Of a stretch of DNA of 13,284 bases, positions 1-6,995 are shown piece after piece. A program made the position numbers and the translations under genes. Every line of letters begins with the position of its first letter. Position 1 is the stretch's first letter. The notes below the pieces were generated by a model. That model had not been told where the DNA came from and did no database searches. It saw nothing but the letters and a program-made list of their open reading frames with translations. Origin of the DNA: Planctomycetaceae bacterium (GTDB lineage Bacteria; Planctomycetota; Planctomycetia; Pirellulales; Thermoguttaceae); contig WRMR01000075.1 of NCBI GenBank assembly GCA_009776995.1, positions 1 through 13,284 on the forward strand. The letters are read 5' to 3'.

Positions 1-918
1 GCGCGCAAGGGCGGGTTTCAACAGATTGGCCGCGTCGCTCCCGCCTTCGGCGCGTCCGGCACCGACAACGGTATGCAGTTCATCGATAAACAGGATGATC
101 AGCCCGGCGGCTTCTTCAACCTCGCGCAACACCGCCTTGAGCCGCTCCTCGAAATCGCCGCGAAACTTCGCCCCTGCGACGAGTGCCCCCATGTCAAGTG
201 CGATGACCCTCTTGTTTTTAAGGCTTTCCGGCACATCGCCGTCAACAATGCGCAAAGCAAGCCCTTCCGCAATGGCCGTCTTGCCCACACCGGGTTCGCC
301 GATCAGCACAGGATTGTTTTTCGTCCGCCGTGAGAGAACCTGAATGACACGCCGGATTTCGGTATCGCGGCCAATGACCGGGTCGAGTTTTCCCTCTTCC
401 GCACGGGTTACCAGGTCAATGCCGTATTTTTCGAGAGCCTGCCGTTTCGATTCCGGGTCCGGGTCGGTAACACGGGTTGTCCCCCGGATTTTCCCGACCG
501 CTTGACGGAGTGATTTTGCGCCAATGGCGGTCAAATCGAGCAAGCCTTTCGCCTTCGTGGGCTGTTCGGCCAGCGCAATGAGAAGGTGTTCGGTCGAAAT
601 ATATTCATCCTGCATTTTTTCCGCTTCAGTGGCCGCAGCATGAAAAACTCTTTGTAACTCATGCCCCGGTGACGGTGTTACCCCGCCTTGCACCCGGGGG
701 AATTGTGCAAGCTCGGCAGCCACCAACTGGCGCAACCAACCCGAATTGGAACCGGTTTCCCGGAGAATCGCCTGCACACTGCCGTCTTGTTCTTCGAGCA
801 ATGCCGCGAGCAGATGCACGGGCGAGATTTCGGGATTTTCGCCCTTCACTGCCAAACCCTGTGCCGCAGCAATTGCTTCCCGGGATTTCGTGGTCAGTTG
901 TTCGAATGAGAATGCCAT
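1..918 (-). CDS. clpB: ATP-dependent chaperone ClpB, N-terminal part (cut by window edge)
   Basis: Hexameric AAA+ disaggregase that works with DnaK to rescue aggregated proteins in the cytoplasm. The minus strand reads open from ATG at 918 to position 1 (306 residues), with no stop because the window ends. Visible parts: two Clp-N repeats (about residues 6-60 and 85-140), then the first nucleotide-binding domain beginning at KYGIDLVTRAEEGKLDPVIG. The Walker A motif GEPGVGKT is at 207-214, the pore-loop KFRG at 251-254 and Walker B ILFIDE at 275-280. The N-domain plus spacing to NBD1 fits ClpB better than ClpA, and 'EKYGIDLVTRAEEGKLDPVIGRD' type wording is ClpB/ClpC-like. The middle domain, which would settle ClpB versus ClpC, lies outside the window. 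The start is supported by an AAAGGG Shine-Dalgarno about 7 nt upstream. A 15-nt imperfect palindrome lies at 946-960. Confidence 0.93.
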   Translation of the reverse strand, partial: MAFSFEQLTTKSREAIAAAQGLAVKGENPEISPVHLLAALLEEQDGSVQAILRETGSNSGWLRQLVAAELAQFPRVQGGVTPSPGHELQRVFHAAATEAEKMQDEYISTEHLLIALAEQPTKAKGLLDLTAIGAKSLRQAVGKIRGTTRVTDPDPESKRQALEKYGIDLVTRAEEGKLDPVIGRDTEIRRVIQVLSRRTKNNPVLIGEPGVGKTAIAEGLALRIVDGDVPESLKNKRVIALDMGALVAGAKFRGDFEERLKAVLREVEEAAGLIILFIDELHTVVGAGRAEGGSDAANLLKPALAR

Positions 919-945
919 GATTTGCCCTTTCTTTCGTACTGAAAT

Positions 946-960
946 CTGCCAATTTGACAG
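946..960. promoter_or_regulatory. imperfect palindrome upstream of clpB, possible operator
   Basis: CTGCCAATTTGACAG is a 15-nt dyad with six of seven pairs matching, 28 nt upstream of the clpB start. Read on the minus strand its core is TGTCAAATTGGCA, which matches 11 of 13 bases of the perfect palindrome TGTCAAAATGACA found upstream of fabG (12625-12637). No CIRCE element (GAGTGCTAA type) is present. A repressor role is inference only. Confidence 0.3.
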
Positions 961-1212
961 CTATTCAATGATAGCATACGATTGACGGTGCAAATTCGGT
1001 GCCAATAATTGCCCACCAAGCACGGGGAAAGCCGCAATTCCAGGTTTGGCCGGAGACGTGTTTCCGTGTTTTACTTCTTGCCGCTTGCTGACGAAAAACT
1101 TTCCAAATGTTCAGGAACTGACGTGCAATTGAGAGAAATTGGGGGGCAATCCAAGGGCGAACATGTTATGATTCCTTGGAAATTCTTTCTATGGAAATCA
1201 AGGAGGATAGTC

Positions 1213-1386
1213 ATGTTTGCCCCCAAACAACCAACCCCGAACTTCACAAGCATGGCACAATGCCCCTTTACCATCGTTGCAAGGTACGGCGAGGTGACAT
1301 TTCAACGTCAACGACTTTTTCACCCGACAAAGAAAAAAATCCGTACCCGTTCACGGGAATTGAATATTCCAGAGGCAGAGCAATAG
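1213..1386 (+). CDS. short SD-led ORF, unknown, possibly a truncated gene
   Basis: A 57-codon ORF starts at ATG 1213 behind a strong Shine-Dalgarno (AAGGAGG, 1200-1206, 6 nt spacing), which is the main reason to list it. The product starts MFAPKQPTPNFTSMAQCPF and later contains VARYGEV; I do not recognise a family. It ends 24 nt before the decayed IS66 transposase tail on the opposite strand. It may therefore be the 5' end of a gene cut by an IS66-type insertion, with the last codons belonging to the IS end. Composition after residue 40 (KKKIRTRSRE) looks non-coding. It could also be chance. Confidence 0.25.
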   Translation: MFAPKQPTPNFTSMAQCPFTIVARYGEVTFQRQRLFHPTKKKIRTRSRELNIPEAEQ

Positions 1387-1810
1387 CATCGTTTTATCGG
1401 GCAATTGTCCGGTGGTAAAGTAGGCGGGGCGAGATCATGCAGAAAACTGAAGATCGCATCACGGAGAAATGTCATGACGTTTCGTCCCTGTTTTTGGCAA
1501 GTGGCAACCGTTGTCCAGAAATGTTCGTGCCTTATGTTACCTGCGTCGCTACGTGTGCCTTGCGTCACGATTTGGTCCATGATCAACGTGCGGATGCTTT
1601 GTTCGGCCTCATGATTCGTTGGGGTATAACGACGGCTCATCAACAAACAGTAATGGGGGCATCGACTTCGTGCCACCTGTGATATAATTTGCATAAAATC
1701 CTCAAAGTCCTCGATGCAAGGCAGTGTGTGCCGTGAACAAGGAGTACCCAGACACAATTCGCGGGCTGGCTTTTAAGCGACTTATCGAATATTCGCTCCC
1801 AACCACGATC
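1387..1810. other. non-coding stretch carrying the IS66 remnant
   Basis: Apart from the transposase tail at 1410-1640 I see no gene here. The bases from about 1641 to 1810 hold no recognisable coding or RNA feature. They probably include degraded insertion-sequence DNA and the upstream region of the next gene. Confidence 0.5.
1410..1640 (-). pseudogene. IS66-family transposase, C-terminal remnant
   Basis: The minus strand encodes about 76 residues that read like the end of an IS66-family DDE transposase: YTPTNHEAEQSIRTLIMDQI, then QGTRSDAGN, then FWTTVATCQKQGRNVMTFLR and the terminal APPTLPP. Intact relatives have (P)TNNxAEQAIR, QGTRSExG, xWTVxATCxxQGR and APSLLP in the same order. The Asn-to-His change in TNNxAE and the absence of any recognisable zinc-finger, DDE core or accessory IS66 ORFs upstream show a dead fragment. 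The usual stop after the LLP-like end is lost and the frame runs on. It marks an old insertion between clpB and the next gene. Confidence 0.8.
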
Positions 1811-1839
1811 TTGTCGCAAAGGCACGATGCTGTTATGAT
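1811..1839 (+). promoter_or_regulatory. sigma70-like promoter for the PH/DUF3592 membrane gene
   Basis: TTGTCG (1811-1816), a 17-nt spacer, then TATGAT (1834-1839) match the housekeeping consensus at 4/6 and 5/6. Transcription would begin near 1846, giving a leader of about 45 nt before ATG 1891. Predicted by eye only. Confidence 0.45.
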
Positions 1840-1890
1840 GGTGGCAAATTGACCTTTTGGCTGACACTCCCCAACCCAAGTGATCGCATC

Positions 1891-3138
1891 ATGTCAAAAC
1901 ATTACGAAACGGACTCGCTCCCACCGACGTTCCAGGATTTGGTGGACAGGGAACTGGAACCGGACGAAAACCTGTACTGGGTCGGCCGACCGGTTCCGAC
2001 GTTGTTGTTGCTCGGACCAGCGTTCCTGTTTGTTCTGTTCGCCATTCCCTGGACGGCTTCTGCCGTCTTTTGGATGTGGAGTGCCGCTTCAACGGGAGCA
2101 CCTCTGTTTTTCACCCTTTTCGGCACTCCTTTCGTTCTGATCGGTCTGGTAATGTTTGGTTCACCGTTTTTCATGTGGCGCGGCGTGAAAAACACCGTTT
2201 ACGCGATCACCGATCAGCGAGCCATGATTCTCACCCGTTCTTTCTTCTCGACGAATGCCGTGAGTGTTTGGCCGGACGACCTGGGCAAACTCCAACGCAA
2301 GGAAAGAGCCGGCGGATTTGGCGATGTTCTCTTCGGTGAATCCAGTTTTGCCGATCATCAAACACTGGGAAAGTTGCCTGCGAACGGTTTTTTCAACGTT
2401 CCGGATATGCGGGAAGTGGAACGACTGTTCAAAAACCTGGCCGCTCAAGTGACGAAAGAAGAGGCACAGGAACCGCAAGCCGTCGAACAGCGTCACGACC
2501 TGCCGATTCTGCACTTGCTCGACTCGACGCCGCGCGATTTGCCGGTTTCAGTCCGATTGTATCTGCGCTTGTGTTCCACCGTCATGCCGTTCTTCGGCTG
2601 GTTTTTCGCAGGGTTCGGACTCATGTTCGCACTCGTTGCAATTGCAGTAAGCAAACCGGAGGAAATCGCAGGAGCGTTGATATTTGTCGCGGTTGGCTCA
2701 CTGTTCGGAATCGTCGGGCTTTGTTTCCCGGTTTATTCCTGGATTTCCGGTGGCAAAGCGGTGCGGCTTTTGCGGGAAGGTTTCGCAATCCGGGCAAGAC
2801 ATCTCACCACGGATTCGACGGGCATGACGGTCAATGACAAACCCGTAATGAAGGTTGTTTTCGAATATCAGGTGGAAGGAGAATCCTACACCGTTTCCGC
2901 TCAGGCGTTGGATGTATCCCGGTTGACGGACGCCAAAGACAAAGTCGTGCTTTATGATCCGACGTTGCCGGGCCGGGCGGTCGTGTTGGACGGCTTGCCG
3001 CGCGGAATTCATCTCGACGAATTGACCGGGCGATTTCGGGTCAATCCCCTGCGCTGCGTATTACCGCTGATGGCGGCAACCATCGTTTGCGGGGAAATCA
3101 TTGCGATTGTTGTGTTACTGCTGCTCCTCGCGATTTGA
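1891..3138 (+). CDS. multi-pass membrane protein with PH-like and DUF3592-like parts
   Basis: Predicted 415-residue inner-membrane protein of unknown function. ATG 1891 is preferred over an in-frame TTG at 1849 because the protein then begins MSKHYETDSLPPTFQ, a plausible soluble lead. The SD is weak. Residues 21-34 (ELEPDENLYWVGRP) and 101-150 (NTVYAITDQRAMIL, DDLGKLQRKERAGGFGDVLF) resemble bacterial PH-domain proteins (WTGxP, TxYAITxxR, GxGDxxF). Hydrophobic helices lie at about 36-60, 71-95, 225-253, 258-283 and 389-415. A soluble stretch at 290-385 (VFEYQVEGESYTV, VVLYDPTLPGRAVV) has the look of DUF3592, a Tudor/SH3-like fold. It stands alone between an IS remnant and the PHP gene. The function is unknown, but the family resemblance is fairly clear. 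Confidence 0.85.
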   Translation: MSKHYETDSLPPTFQDLVDRELEPDENLYWVGRPVPTLLLLGPAFLFVLFAIPWTASAVFWMWSAASTGAPLFFTLFGTPFVLIGLVMFGSPFFMWRGVKNTVYAITDQRAMILTRSFFSTNAVSVWPDDLGKLQRKERAGGFGDVLFGESSFADHQTLGKLPANGFFNVPDMREVERLFKNLAAQVTKEEAQEPQAVEQRHDLPILHLLDSTPRDLPVSVRLYLRLCSTVMPFFGWFFAGFGLMFALVAIAVSKPEEIAGALIFVAVGSLFGIVGLCFPVYSWISGGKAVRLLREGFAIRARHLTTDSTGMTVNDKPVMKVVFEYQVEGESYTVSAQALDVSRLTDAKDKVVLYDPTLPGRAVVLDGLPRGIHLDELTGRFRVNPLRCVLPLMAATIVCGEIIAIVVLLLLLAI

Positions 3139-3175
3139 TCAACCGGGCTTCAGGCTTTCACCGGAAAATAGATAA

Positions 3176-3278
3176 GACAAGATTTACAGGATGATTCGAT
3201 AGAAGACAAAGGAAGTAATCCCTCATATTCCTGAATATCCTGTTAATCTTGTCGAAAAAAGAACTTGTAAATCCTGTC
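3176..3278. repeat. interspersed inverted repeat (GACAAGATTTACAGGAT type)
   Basis: GACAAGATTTACAGGAT (3176-3192) and ATCCTGTTAATCTTGTC (3237-3253) are inverted copies matching at 16 of 17 bases, separated by 44 nt. A further related piece, CTTGTAAATCCTGTC, follows at 3264-3278. The whole lies in the 182-nt gap between the membrane-protein gene and the PHP gene. It could fold into a long stem, and may act as a terminator for the first gene or simply be a dispersed repeat. Confidence 0.65.
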
Positions 3279-3320
3279 CGGTTATTTTTTGACGAAAACC
3301 CAAGGCAAAGAAACCACATT

Positions 3321-4262
3321 ATGTCCCCGCCACCGCAATTTCGTGTTGATCTTCATTCGCACACAACCCGTTCCGACGGCAACGACTCAGTTGCGGAGTT
3401 TCTGGACCGTGCCGCTGTCATGGGAATGGCAGTCGTTGCGATTACGGATCATGATGTTTTGCCGCCGGAAGTCCTGGAGGTCAATGGTGCCCGGGTTTCG
3501 GTCGGTGACTATGCGCGATCACTGGGCATCGGCGTCATGCGGGGGATTGAGGTGTCCTGCGACACGAATGTCGATGACGTCCATATCGTCGGTTTTGGTT
3601 GCCGGTGGGATTCCGAAACAATCGCCTGGCTTCCCGAAATGGCACACCAAAGTAAAATCACTGCGTATCAAATGCTTGTCGAACGGCTACGGGACAACGG
3701 ATTTGATCTGCATTGGGAGGAACTGACCGATAATGGACGCCGATCCGACGAAGCCGTCCAGAAAAAGCATATTTTTGAACTGCTGGCCGGAAAAGGATAC
3801 GCGGAAAACTGGCAGACGGCCAAAATCATGGTTCGTGACAATCCTGACTATGATATTAAACGCGAAAAGCCGTGTTCGGTTGCCACGATTCGTTCGCTTC
3901 ACGATGCCGGAGGTGTCGCAATCCTGGCGCATCCGTATCTCATTGACGAAACGGTGCGGCTGGATGGGAATGCCGTCTCACGGGACCATTATATTCGCCG
4001 GCTCATCGACGCCGGCCTTGACGGTATCGAAACGCGCTACACCTACGACAAAACCAGTTACAAAGGAACCATGACGCCGGAGGCCATTGATCAGGAAGTG
4101 ATGGAACGTTACGGCGAAATGGTGCCGATTCTGTCGGGCGGTTCCGATTATCACGCCGACCACAAAAAAGGCGTTGCCAATCCGCGCATGATCGGCGATG
4201 CCGGAATTGAACTGGAGTATTTTATCAACCACCCGCTGTTGCCGTCTTTTTGCGATAAATAA
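3321..4262 (+). CDS. PHP-domain phosphoesterase (RNase AM / YciV-TrpH-like)
   Basis: A 313-residue metal-dependent hydrolase of the polymerase-and-histidinol-phosphatase (PHP) fold, probably cytoplasmic. Characterised relatives (E. coli YciV/RNase AM and nucleoside 3',5'-bisphosphate phosphatases) act on short RNA ends or pAp; that activity is inferred here. Metal ligands are in place: HSHTTRSDG (H12, H14, D19), ITDHD (D43, H44), GIEVSC (E77), DVHIVGF (H88), AILAHPYL (H204) and GGSDYHADHKKG (D276, H278). Residues about 100-190 form the usual helical insert. Length is close to the 280-310 residues of YciV. An upstream in-frame start at 3249 exists, but it lies inside the dispersed repeat and lacks homology, so ATG 3321 is chosen; no strong SD is visible. 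It is the last gene before a hairpin region and convergent with the beta-barrel gene. Confidence 0.9.
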   Translation: MSPPPQFRVDLHSHTTRSDGNDSVAEFLDRAAVMGMAVVAITDHDVLPPEVLEVNGARVSVGDYARSLGIGVMRGIEVSCDTNVDDVHIVGFGCRWDSETIAWLPEMAHQSKITAYQMLVERLRDNGFDLHWEELTDNGRRSDEAVQKKHIFELLAGKGYAENWQTAKIMVRDNPDYDIKREKPCSVATIRSLHDAGGVAILAHPYLIDETVRLDGNAVSRDHYIRRLIDAGLDGIETRYTYDKTSYKGTMTPEAIDQEVMERYGEMVPILSGGSDYHADHKKGVANPRMIGDAGIELEYFINHPLLPSFCDK

Positions 4263-4263
4263 A

Positions 4264-4298
4264 GACACAACGAGTGGTGTGTCCAGCCAAAAAGCTGG
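4264..4298 (+). terminator. two small hairpins after the PHP gene
   Basis: Directly after the stop codon come GACACA...TGTGTC (4264-4283, 6-bp stem, 8-nt loop) and CCAGC...GCTGG (4283-4298, 5-bp stem). Neither is followed by a T run, so intrinsic termination is doubtful. They may instead protect the 3' end of the mRNA. Confidence 0.3.
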
Positions 4299-4325
4299 TT
4301 CGGCGAATAACGTGAAGATTTCCAC

Positions 4326-4406
4326 CAGAGCCGCGAGTGTCAACGAGCGGTCGAATCGCAACCGAGTCTCAACCAGTCTCACCGCTTCGTGACCGTCGCG
4401 GCTCTG
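4326..4406. repeat. inverted pair of a CAGAGCCGCGA-type dispersed repeat
   Basis: CAGAGCCGCGAGTGTCAACG at 4326-4345 continues to 4351 and is mirrored at 4381-4406; the 26-nt arms match at about 21 positions with a 29-nt loop. A third copy lies at 12822-12850 with three differences in 29 bases. Placed between convergent genes, this stem could end transcription from both sides. Confidence 0.7.
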
Positions 4407-4438
4407 ATAGATCGAACAGCTTATTTTTGCGCGGCTCT

Positions 4439-5962
4439 TTAGTATTTCAACCCGCCGGCAAGAAAAACGCAACTGCCGGGTTTGTACCAGGACTGGCCGT
4501 CGGAATAGAGTTCGCGGTTGAAGGCACCGCCGACTTCAAAGTAGCCGCTGAGACACTGTTTCGGTTTGTTGCGGAATTCGAGCCCCAACGCGACGCGGAT
4601 ATCGTTGTAATCGGTGCGAAAGACACCTTGACCCGTATTGACCGCCCAGGAACCGCCACCGTAATCGGCACGGACGAAAGCCCACCACTGTGTGTCGTTG
4701 ACCGTGTAAATGTGTCGCAGAATTTTCGGTTCGGGGAAAATAAAATGGCATTCCAGGACATTGCTTGGCGCCCAGATAATCCCGAAGGCCGGCATGAGCT
4801 TGATGCGTTCGCGGTTCAGGAAATGCACTCCTAGCATCAGTTCGCAGGTGTTCGAGTATTGATAGTACCCCCGGGCGAGTCCCCGGACGTAAATGCAGTC
4901 GCTCGTGATCTTGTTAAAGTCGGAATAAACACCGACGCTTCCCCAGAGATCAAAGCGAAACTCGTTGCCCAGTTGTGGTTCGATACCCGCATCAAGCCAG
5001 GCACCGAATGTCGTATCACGCATGGAGTAAGCATACTGCGGCGACTTGGGCGGGTTGCCCCAAAAATTGACCTGAAAGGCCGGGGCAACGTAAAACATCG
5101 TGTTGCCCATCATCTGACAGGGCATGGCAAATCGGGTCTGGCCGCGTAATTCCGTATTCCCAAGCGGCTTGCTCCCGCCGGAAGGCATCCAAAGGGCGTG
5201 AACCGTCACGTTGTCCATAAAACTTATCATCCGGTCATAGCGTTCGCTTAACGCCGAGCGGTAGTTCGGATCGTAGGTCGACGCAGCCGGATAACCGGAT
5301 GGCGGCAAACTGTAAGGGCCGGTCAATGCCGGATTGGCGGCGGCAGGATTGGTTGCCGGTGACAAGCTGTCAACAGGCGCATAAGGGGGACTTTGCGCAA
5401 GCAGAACCACCGGCGTACCGGACGGAATGCTTCCGAATTGTGTGTCGATGCCCGTTGAAAGCGTGCCGGTTGTGTCCAGCGAATCGTCAAGCGTTGCCGA
5501 CGCAAGCCGGATGGGATTGCCGGAAGTGTTGCCGTTCCAATACGCCTGCGGAAATACGATGCCGTTGGCCGGTGTGACGTATTGTGTTCCGCCGCCGGCG
5601 TTGGGAACAACCGCAATATAGGCCGCGTTCGTGATTCCGCTGTTGACAGGTGGGCCGCCTGTACGCGATTGCAAGGGCGTTGCCGGAATATCAGCTTCTA
5701 CAAAGACGGGTTCGTCCACGTCATTATTGGCATGATCGTCATTGTTACCATCGAAATCATCATCGAAAACGATTTCGAGCTGGTCAAGGGATTCCGCCCA
5801 AACGGAAGCATCAATGCAGAACAACGTGATCAACGGCGCAATCGTGAGCGGTAATATTATGATTGCCGCCAAAGAGCGGCATGCAATTTTTGCCAGATTT
5901 CGCCATATTTCCCAACTTCGCATCGTTATCATCTGTCGCTGAAACGGAGTTTGCCCAAACAT
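4439..5962 (-). CDS. planctomycete-type outer-membrane beta-barrel protein (BBP7/DUF6268-like)
   Basis: About 507 residues from ATG 5962; ATG 5923 (494 residues, a more usual signal length) is equally possible, and neither has a clear SD. A Sec signal follows basic residues (RNLAKIACRSLAAIIILPLT), with likely cleavage after SVWA. The mature start carries an Asp/Asn-rich segment (FDDDFDGNNDDHANNDVDEP), then a Pro/Ser/Gly-rich linker of about 180 residues. The C-terminal 270 residues alternate aromatic and polar positions as in outer-membrane strands (FRFDLWGSVGVYSDFN, LMLGVHFLNRERIKLMPAFG, WWAFVRADYGGGSWAV, YNDIRVALGLEF) and end in the aromatic GGLKY, a plausible BAM signal. The family resemblance is to planctomycete barrel proteins of unknown function. 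It is divergent from clpP1 and convergent with the PHP gene. Confidence 0.8.
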   Translation of the reverse strand: MFGQTPFQRQMITMRSWEIWRNLAKIACRSLAAIIILPLTIAPLITLFCIDASVWAESLDQLEIVFDDDFDGNNDDHANNDVDEPVFVEADIPATPLQSRTGGPPVNSGITNAAYIAVVPNAGGGTQYVTPANGIVFPQAYWNGNTSGNPIRLASATLDDSLDTTGTLSTGIDTQFGSIPSGTPVVLLAQSPPYAPVDSLSPATNPAAANPALTGPYSLPPSGYPAASTYDPNYRSALSERYDRMISFMDNVTVHALWMPSGGSKPLGNTELRGQTRFAMPCQMMGNTMFYVAPAFQVNFWGNPPKSPQYAYSMRDTTFGAWLDAGIEPQLGNEFRFDLWGSVGVYSDFNKITSDCIYVRGLARGYYQYSNTCELMLGVHFLNRERIKLMPAFGIIWAPSNVLECHFIFPEPKILRHIYTVNDTQWWAFVRADYGGGSWAVNTGQGVFRTDYNDIRVALGLEFRNKPKQCLSGYFEVGGAFNRELYSDGQSWYKPGSCVFLAGGLKY

Positions 5963-6013
5963 TACAAATCGCCGGATTTTCCAGATTGTCCTGAAAAAAC
6001 CATGCGAAGTGTG

Positions 6014-6042
6014 ACAATATGAAAAAAAAACGCTCAAGTCAA
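6014..6042 (-). promoter_or_regulatory. sigma70-like promoter for the beta-barrel gene
   Basis: On the minus strand TTGACT (6037-6042), a 17-nt spacer containing nine consecutive T, and TATTGT (6014-6019). Matches are 5/6 and 4/6. Transcription would begin near 6007, 45 nt before ATG 5962, which supports starts at or below 5962 rather than the in-frame ATG at 6142. Confidence 0.5.
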
Positions 6043-6080
6043 GGGCAAATGCAACCGAACGCAACTTCGAAAATTTGGCC

Positions 6081-6109
6081 TTGATTTTTCTCTCATTTCC
6101 GATGATAAT
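6081..6109 (+). promoter_or_regulatory. sigma70-like promoter for clpP1
   Basis: TTGATT (6081-6086), a 17-nt spacer and GATAAT (6104-6109) match consensus at 4/6 and 5/6. The start site would be near 6116, leaving a leader of about 50 nt before ATG 6166. It is arranged back-to-back with the promoter of the barrel gene. By-eye prediction. Confidence 0.5.
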
Positions 6110-6165
6110 ACACAAACTTTGTGCTTCTCTTGGCAAGACCATGTTTTCAGGACAAAAAATCGAAT

Positions 6166-6795
6166 ATGTATCCCCACGAAATTTCCCGGCCGCCGATGAT
6201 CGATAATCAAATCAACTACCGCGATTACCAGCGGCAACGCTCCATGACGCTGGGCGATCTGCTCTTGGAAAACCGCATCATTTTTCTGCAAGGGCAAATT
6301 GATAGCGGTAACGCGAATGAGCTTGTTATGAAACTGCTCTTTTTACAGAGCGAAAATCGTCGCAAGGACATCCATTTTTACATCAACTCGCCCGGCGGAC
6401 ACGTTGCGGCAACGCTGGCGATTTACGACACGATGCAAATCCTGAGTTGTCCGGTGGCAACGTATTGCGTCGGACAGGCGGCCAGCGGCGGCGCGATTTT
6501 GCTGGCAGGCGGTGCGAAGGGCAAACGTTATGCCCTTGCCCACTCGAAAATCATGATCCACCAGCCCTGGGGCGGCGTAGGCGGTCAGATTTCCGACATT
6601 GAAATTCAAGCCCAGCAGATTTTGAAGGACCGCGCGATGCTCAACGACATTTTGGCCCTTCACACGGGCAAAACCTCCGAGCAGATCGCCAAAGACACCG
6701 ACCGCGACCACTACCTGGACGCCGAAGAAGCCAAAGCCTATGGCGTGGTCGATGACATCCTGCAAAAACAGGCCGTGACCGATGAAAAAGAGTAG
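6166..6795 (+). CDS. clpP: ATP-dependent Clp protease proteolytic subunit, paralogue 1
   Basis: Serine peptidase of family S14 that forms the degradation chamber for a ClpX/ClpA/ClpC unfoldase. 209 residues from ATG 6166 (MYPHEISRPP), with AGGA 14 nt upstream. The catalytic triad is in place: S107 in GQAASGGA, H132 in MIHQPWGG and D181 in DTDRDHYLD. The oxyanion/substrate strand INSPGGHVAATLAIYDTMQ (74-92) is present. GQAASGG replaces the usual GQxASMG, a mild divergence from paralogue 2, which has GQCASMG. The last eight codons and stop fall inside an 83-bp sequence that recurs at 7197-7279. A second clpP lies 2 kb downstream, with accessory DNA between. Two paralogues often form mixed or specialised complexes in bacteria that carry both; that is not shown here. 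Confidence 0.97.
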   Translation: MYPHEISRPPMIDNQINYRDYQRQRSMTLGDLLLENRIIFLQGQIDSGNANELVMKLLFLQSENRRKDIHFYINSPGGHVAATLAIYDTMQILSCPVATYCVGQAASGGAILLAGGAKGKRYALAHSKIMIHQPWGGVGGQISDIEIQAQQILKDRAMLNDILALHTGKTSEQIAKDTDRDHYLDAEEAKAYGVVDDILQKQAVTDEKE

Positions 6796-6854
6796 AGGAT
6801 GGGCTTCAGACTTCGGGCTTCGGGCTTCAGGTAGGGCGGTCACGCCGTGATTGC
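6772..6854 (+). repeat. 83-bp direct repeat, copy 1 (spans the clpP1 3' end)
   Basis: Runs from GCCGTGACCGATGAAAAAGA through the clpP1 stop and a GGGCTTCAGACTTCGGGCTT stretch to GTGATTGC. It differs from copy 2 (7197-7279) at 4 of 83 positions with no gaps. Its 3' third, GGTAGGGCGGTCACGCCGTG, is shared in looser form with 7985-8000 and 9975-9991, so that part is a wider dispersed repeat. Confidence 0.92.
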
Positions 6855-6881
6855 GCAGAAAAAAATATTGATAGGAAACAT

Positions 6882-6995
6882 TGTGACGCGGATTTTTTCA
6901 TCACGACCGACAAACGAATCCTGAATAAAACCATCACGGAAATCCAAGTTGTCAACCCGATGACTTTTATCGAAAGGCATCACCATGCGAACTGA
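6882..6995 (+). pseudogene. PIN-domain toxin, C-terminal remnant
   Basis: The frame ending in TGA at 6993-6995 reads CDADFFITTDKRILNKTITE then IQVVNPMTFIERHHHAN. That is the typical end of a PIN-domain (VapC-like) ribonuclease: (C)DYFITTDKxLLNK...I.VVNPxxFI, with the last acidic metal ligand in TTDK. No start codon or upstream PIN core (first Asp, central Glu/Asp) exists. The coding similarity begins only about 27 nt after repeat copy 1, so the gene was cut at its 5' end. The frame overlaps the start of the next small gene by 11 nt, the sort of overlap seen in toxin-antitoxin operons. Recognition is by eye, on a short segment. Confidence 0.65.

Noticed and set aside
919..1010. CIRCE or sigma32-type heat-shock site before clpB
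   Set aside because: No GAGTGCTAA-like inverted repeat or convincing heat-shock -35/-10 pair is visible.
983..1010. Plus-strand promoter TTGACG...AATAAT
   Set aside because: The spacer is 16 nt and no convincing gene follows within 200 nt; probably chance.
1320..1757. A 145-codon open frame as an intact gene
   Set aside because: Only about 76 residues in the middle match an IS66 transposase end; both flanks are meaningless read-through.
4264..4298. Strong rho-independent terminator after the PHP gene
   Set aside because: Stems are short and no T run follows, so it is listed only as weak.
3978..4472. Long minus-strand ORF opposite the PHP gene
   Set aside because: It is a shadow of the PHP coding sequence, whose metal-binding motifs are clear on the plus strand.
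6343..6843. Minus-strand ORF opposite clpP1
   Set aside because: The plus strand encodes a full ClpP with its catalytic triad; the antisense frame is a by-product of codon use. The same holds for 8821-9285 opposite clpP2.
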